From: Phytophthora colocasiae
Taxonomy: Eukaryota > Oomycota > Peronosporomycetes > Peronosporales > Peronosporaceae
Direction of reading: 5' to 3'
DNA length: 64,000 nucleotides
NCBI GenBank assembly: GCA_018806915.1
Contig: JAGKQI010000101.1
Coordinates: 1,302,001 to 1,366,000 of the forward strand
Below are positions 60,812-64,000 of the stretch, one piece after another. The notes beneath the pieces were generated by a model that saw only the letters and a program-made list of their open reading frames with translations, was not told the DNA's origin and searched no databases. Position numbers and translations under genes: made by a program. Every line of letters starts with the position of its first letter. Within the stretch, counting starts at the first letter, position 1.

Positions 60812-62705
60812 ATGGTTCCCCCACTAACTGCCGTTCGCGTAGTTTTCCTGGCTCACCCGCGCGTCGACGCGCTCTCCCACGTGCTGCGCCTCGTGTCCCA
60901 ATACCTGGACGCGTCTGGCCGCTGGTCGCTGGCTGATGCCGCTGAACATGGCTTCATTTATCTCGTGCGACGTCTTTTGTCCTCCCCACGAGCTTGTAAA
61001 CTCCATCTATTGGCAGAAATTCGCTCTGCCATGCGAAATGCAGCTACAAATAATTATCTAGATATTATGGAGATATTTTACAGATATTATCCACTCGCTG
61101 TCGTTGATGAAGCGACTGTGATGCTTGCAGCTTCCAATGGACATGTGGGAGTTCTGCAGTGGATTAAATCGAGACTTTCTGGACAATTGCCGTGTTATAA
61201 GGCATACGACTTCTTCTCGTTACAGAGTATTGCAATTGCAGCGGAGAACGGACATTTGGAGGTGGTGCAATGGCTGTGTGAAGCACGGAAAGAAGCTCCT
61301 TTGACGGAGTCACATCTGCACCAGGCTGCAGCTAGAGGAGGCCATTTGGAGGTTGTCAAATGGCTACGTACCAATTGGATGGAGGAAATTGAGCCTCGAG
61401 CATTGGATGAAGCTGCTGCTGGAGGATTCTTAGATGTAGTGATGTTTTTACATGGAGAATGGAAAGAGGCGAAGCTGGAGAACAACCGAAGCAGTTGTCG
61501 AGCTACTACCCGAGCGATGAACATGGCAGCGAGTAATGGACACTTAGAGACTGTGAAATGGCTACATGAACACCGGAATGAAGGGTGTACTGTGGACGCG
61601 ATGAATCGAGCTTCTTGGAACGGGCATTTGGAGGTTGTACAGTGGTTAAATGACCACAGGATGGAAGGATGCACGCAGCAAGCGATGAATATGGCTGCAA
61701 AAGGAGGACACTTAGAGATTGTACAGTTTCTCCATAAAAACCGGAGCGAAGGTTGTACGTACAACGCGATGGACTGGGCAGCACACGAAAACCACCTCGA
61801 AATTGTCCAGTGGCTGCATACTAACCGGAGCGAAGGGTGTTCGCGGCTTACTATGAATGAAGTCGCTAAGCGCGGACATTTGCAAATGTTAAAGTGGTTA
61901 CATGACAATCGGACGGAGGGCTGCACTGTTGCAGCTATGAATGCTGCTGCGACCCACGGACACTTGGATATTGTCAAGTTCTTGCACGCAAACCGATCTG
62001 AGGGATGCACTACTGCTGGAATGGATGGCGCGGCAGAGAATAACCATCTCGAGGTCGTCCAGTGGTTGCAGCGGCATCGTAGCGAAGGATGTTCCAGGCG
62101 CTCGATGGACGTTGCAGCTCGAAACGGTCACTTGGAAATGGTGAAATGGCTACACTGGAATCGAACAGAGGGATGCACGAGCAGTGCGATGGATGGGGCT
62201 GCTGAATGCGGCCACTTGGAGGTCGTTAAGTTTCTTCATGGTCACTGTAGGGAAGGGTGTACACCACGAGCTATGAACGGAGCTGCTAGAAATGGCCATG
62301 TCGAGGTTGTACAATGGCTACACGAACATCGTCAGGAAGGATGCACCGCACAGGCTATGGATGACGCCGCGAAAAACGGACACTTGGAAGTTATGCGTTT
62401 TTTTACAGGTAAATCGGCAGGAAGGATGTACTGTTCGAGCTTTGGATGCTGCTGCTGCGAGAGGGGACCTTCTGATGCTTGAATGGCTTCACGCGGCGTA
62501 TTTCCAGACTGTTGACGAATGGCCCATACATGCCGGCCTTGCTGCGATTACGAAAGACCGCATCGAAATATTGCACTGGCTGCTCAACCACTTTACCGGC
62601 GCCTCTGATGCTCTGGATTTGAGAATTCTCAACATGCTGCACATTTTCACAACCGTTCCCACATCCTGGCGTATCTCGACGGCAACTGGGCGATTGACTC
62701 ATGAT
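60812..62705 (+). pseudogene. Ankyrin-repeat protein paralogue with two late frameshifts
   Basis: It starts MVPPLTAVRVVFLAHPRVDA and is alike to the protein at 26971 along its whole length, with about fourteen NGHLEVVKWLH/RxEGC repeats. At 62398-62405 a run of seven Ts appears where six would keep the frame; reading then ends at 62482. The next frame goes on with NRQEGCTVRALDAAAARGDL to about 62620, then a second shift leads to SHILAYLDGNWAID and a TGA near 62702, matching the end of the paralogue. Without the last two repeats the protein could still fold, so a shortened gene is possible. Sequencing error in the T run cannot be excluded. Confidence 0.75.
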
Positions 62706-62986
62706 CATGAAATGCAGATGTACAAGGTTGGACCTGGTGGTTGAAAATGATGAAACTGGTATTTTTATCATCGCGAGTGTCGTCCACGATGGACTCGCGT
62801 CCTGTTTGGATTGATGCGATGCAATGCGTTTCACTTGCATTTTTGGCAAAAGGCTGTTTTGGAACGACGTGATGCTTGAAAATACACGAGGGAAATGGAT
62901 AAAGGTTGATGTCACTCTAGTGGCAGCAACACTATTCTCGTTCAAGCTACTTACCGCCAAGAAACGCATCAGTGGACGGGGTCTGA

Positions 62987-64000
62987 ATGACCACCCGCAA
63001 AATAATCCCTTTGGACAAGACAGATGGGAAACTGGCCGGAGCGGACGAATACGGTCCAGGCCTAGAATTGCCAATACAAAGTATTCCGGATTCCATTGCG
63101 GCAAGCCAACGCAGTTTTCGTGAGGGACCACCTGACACCCCAACAGCTGAAGCTCCTCCAGCTTCGTCGAGAGTGAGTTTTGATGCGAGCACGATAGACA
63201 AACCCGTACGGAGGCGCACTATACGTCAACGAACGGCCTCCAAGTTAGCCTCTGCAGTGTCAATGCACACACTGGTAGCGACACCAAGACCGTCGGTAAC
63301 CAAGGCGGAGCTCCTTGCAAAACAGAATCGGGCTATTGCAAATATCCGCGCACCATCCAAGCACATTACGAAACTCGAGAAAGTCACGTACGAAGTTGAT
63401 CAGTACATTTCCACTCGTAGAGGACAAATTTTCACACTGTCAGCTGTTGGACTACTGCTGATTGTACTGGGAGGAATCATTCTCAAGCTAGTGCAGCCTT
63501 CGCAGGAGTTCGAAGATACTGTATGGGAATCTTGGACATATTTGGCAGACACAGGCTCTCACACCTCGTTGACACAGGATGTGAGTATTCACATTTTGCT
63601 GCTCGTTGTTCCCTAAAGCAGCCTGATTCTTACTTATCTTGTTGGCAACTGACAGGGACTTCGCGTGGTTGGCGTGCTGACGACATTGGTAGGCATCCTC
63701 TACTTTTCCGTGGTCATGGGTTTTGTGGTTGATGGCATTCGAGCAAAATTGGACACGCTAAAGAAAGGAAAATCCATAGTGGCTGAGGAAAAACACACGG
63801 TACGTGGAGTACTTCGAAGTGACCACTATAGTCTGGACTAATCGCTGTCTGCAGCTTCTTCTTGGATGGACTGAGAAATCTGTATCACTAATTCGGCAGA
63901 TTTGTCTGGCAAATGCAAGCGAACATGGCGGAGTGATTGTTGTTCTGGCTGAGATGGACAAAGAGGAGTTAGAAGCTGAGCTTGACTCTCAAATGCGCAA
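62987..64000 (+). CDS. CASTOR/POLLUX-type ion channel, 5' part
   Basis: Exons 62987-63580, 63656-63799 and 63855 to the window edge join in frame by GT-AG introns of 75 and 55 bp. A disordered basic N-terminus (to about 140) leads to a membrane segment (FTLSAVGLLLIVLGGIILKL), a pore-like loop (ESWTYLADTGSHTSLTQDGL), a second segment (GVLTTLVGILYFSVVMGFVV) and then the start of an RCK-like cytosolic domain (HTLLLGWTEKSVSLIRQICL, VIVVLAEMDKEELEAEL). This order and the DTGSH loop match the CASTOR/POLLUX/DMI1 family, cation channels of nuclear or other membranes. The gene runs off the window. Confidence 0.85.

Noticed and set aside
61195..62010. 271-codon minus-strand frame opposite the ankyrin repeats
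   Set aside because: Periodic antisense of the repeats, not an independent protein.
1..64000. tRNA, rRNA or bacterial-style operons and terminators
   Set aside because: No cloverleaf or rRNA motif was found by eye, and intron-bearing genes show a eukaryotic sequence.

Overview
The window looks like a chromosome piece from an oomycete, most probably Phytophthora or a close relative. Grounds: Crinkler (CRN) effector N-termini with an LFLAK-type motif, SHAQKYR-variant single-MYB factors, oomycete-style ankyrin-repeat proteins, fragments of PDR-type ABC transporters, short GT-AG introns (about 57-111 bp) and a mix of tightly packed housekeeping genes with repeat-rich islands. No rRNA, tRNA or CRISPR array was seen.

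Layout. 1-2200: LRR gene start and a leucine carboxyl methyltransferase fused to a GNAT acetyltransferase. 2348-7677: three Crinkler copies with a trypsin-like C-terminal region; two of them form an almost perfect 850-bp inverted repeat. 8341-17140: gene-dense stretch (PH-domain membrane protein with two chalcone-isomerase-like domains, a seven-exon coiled-coil protein, a MYB factor, a small membrane protein, a fatty-aldehyde-type ALDH). 17308-19185: decayed TIR transposon. 19816-31826: COPI-associated protein, Trf4-type nucleotidyltransferase, P5A ATPase, ankyrin protein, second MYB factor, five-exon conserved protein. 32044-34179: an intact Fanzor (eukaryotic TnpB-like RNA-guided nuclease) followed by a structured 3' flank that may encode its guide RNA. 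34180-39400: decayed coding remnants. 39405-52200: a large inverted duplication of PDR-transporter debris that encloses a DOT1-like methyltransferase and an EF-hand/ALMT-like gene, and that was later hit by a 2-kb LTR element and by a PI31-containing segment. 52593-55531: broken piggyBac transposase. 55995-56715: second chromodomain/cysteine-peptidase-like gene. 57090-64000: unknown acidic protein, PDZ-PDZ-TLDc protein, frameshifted ankyrin paralogue, and the 5' part of a CASTOR/POLLUX-type channel.

The strongest candidates for something special are the intact Fanzor with its putative guide-RNA region, the short LTR element that carries a zinc-finger gene and a chromodomain/peptidase-like gene in antisense orientation (with a relative elsewhere in the window), and the Crinkler hairpin locus. 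All function calls come from reading motifs in the translations; no database search was possible.
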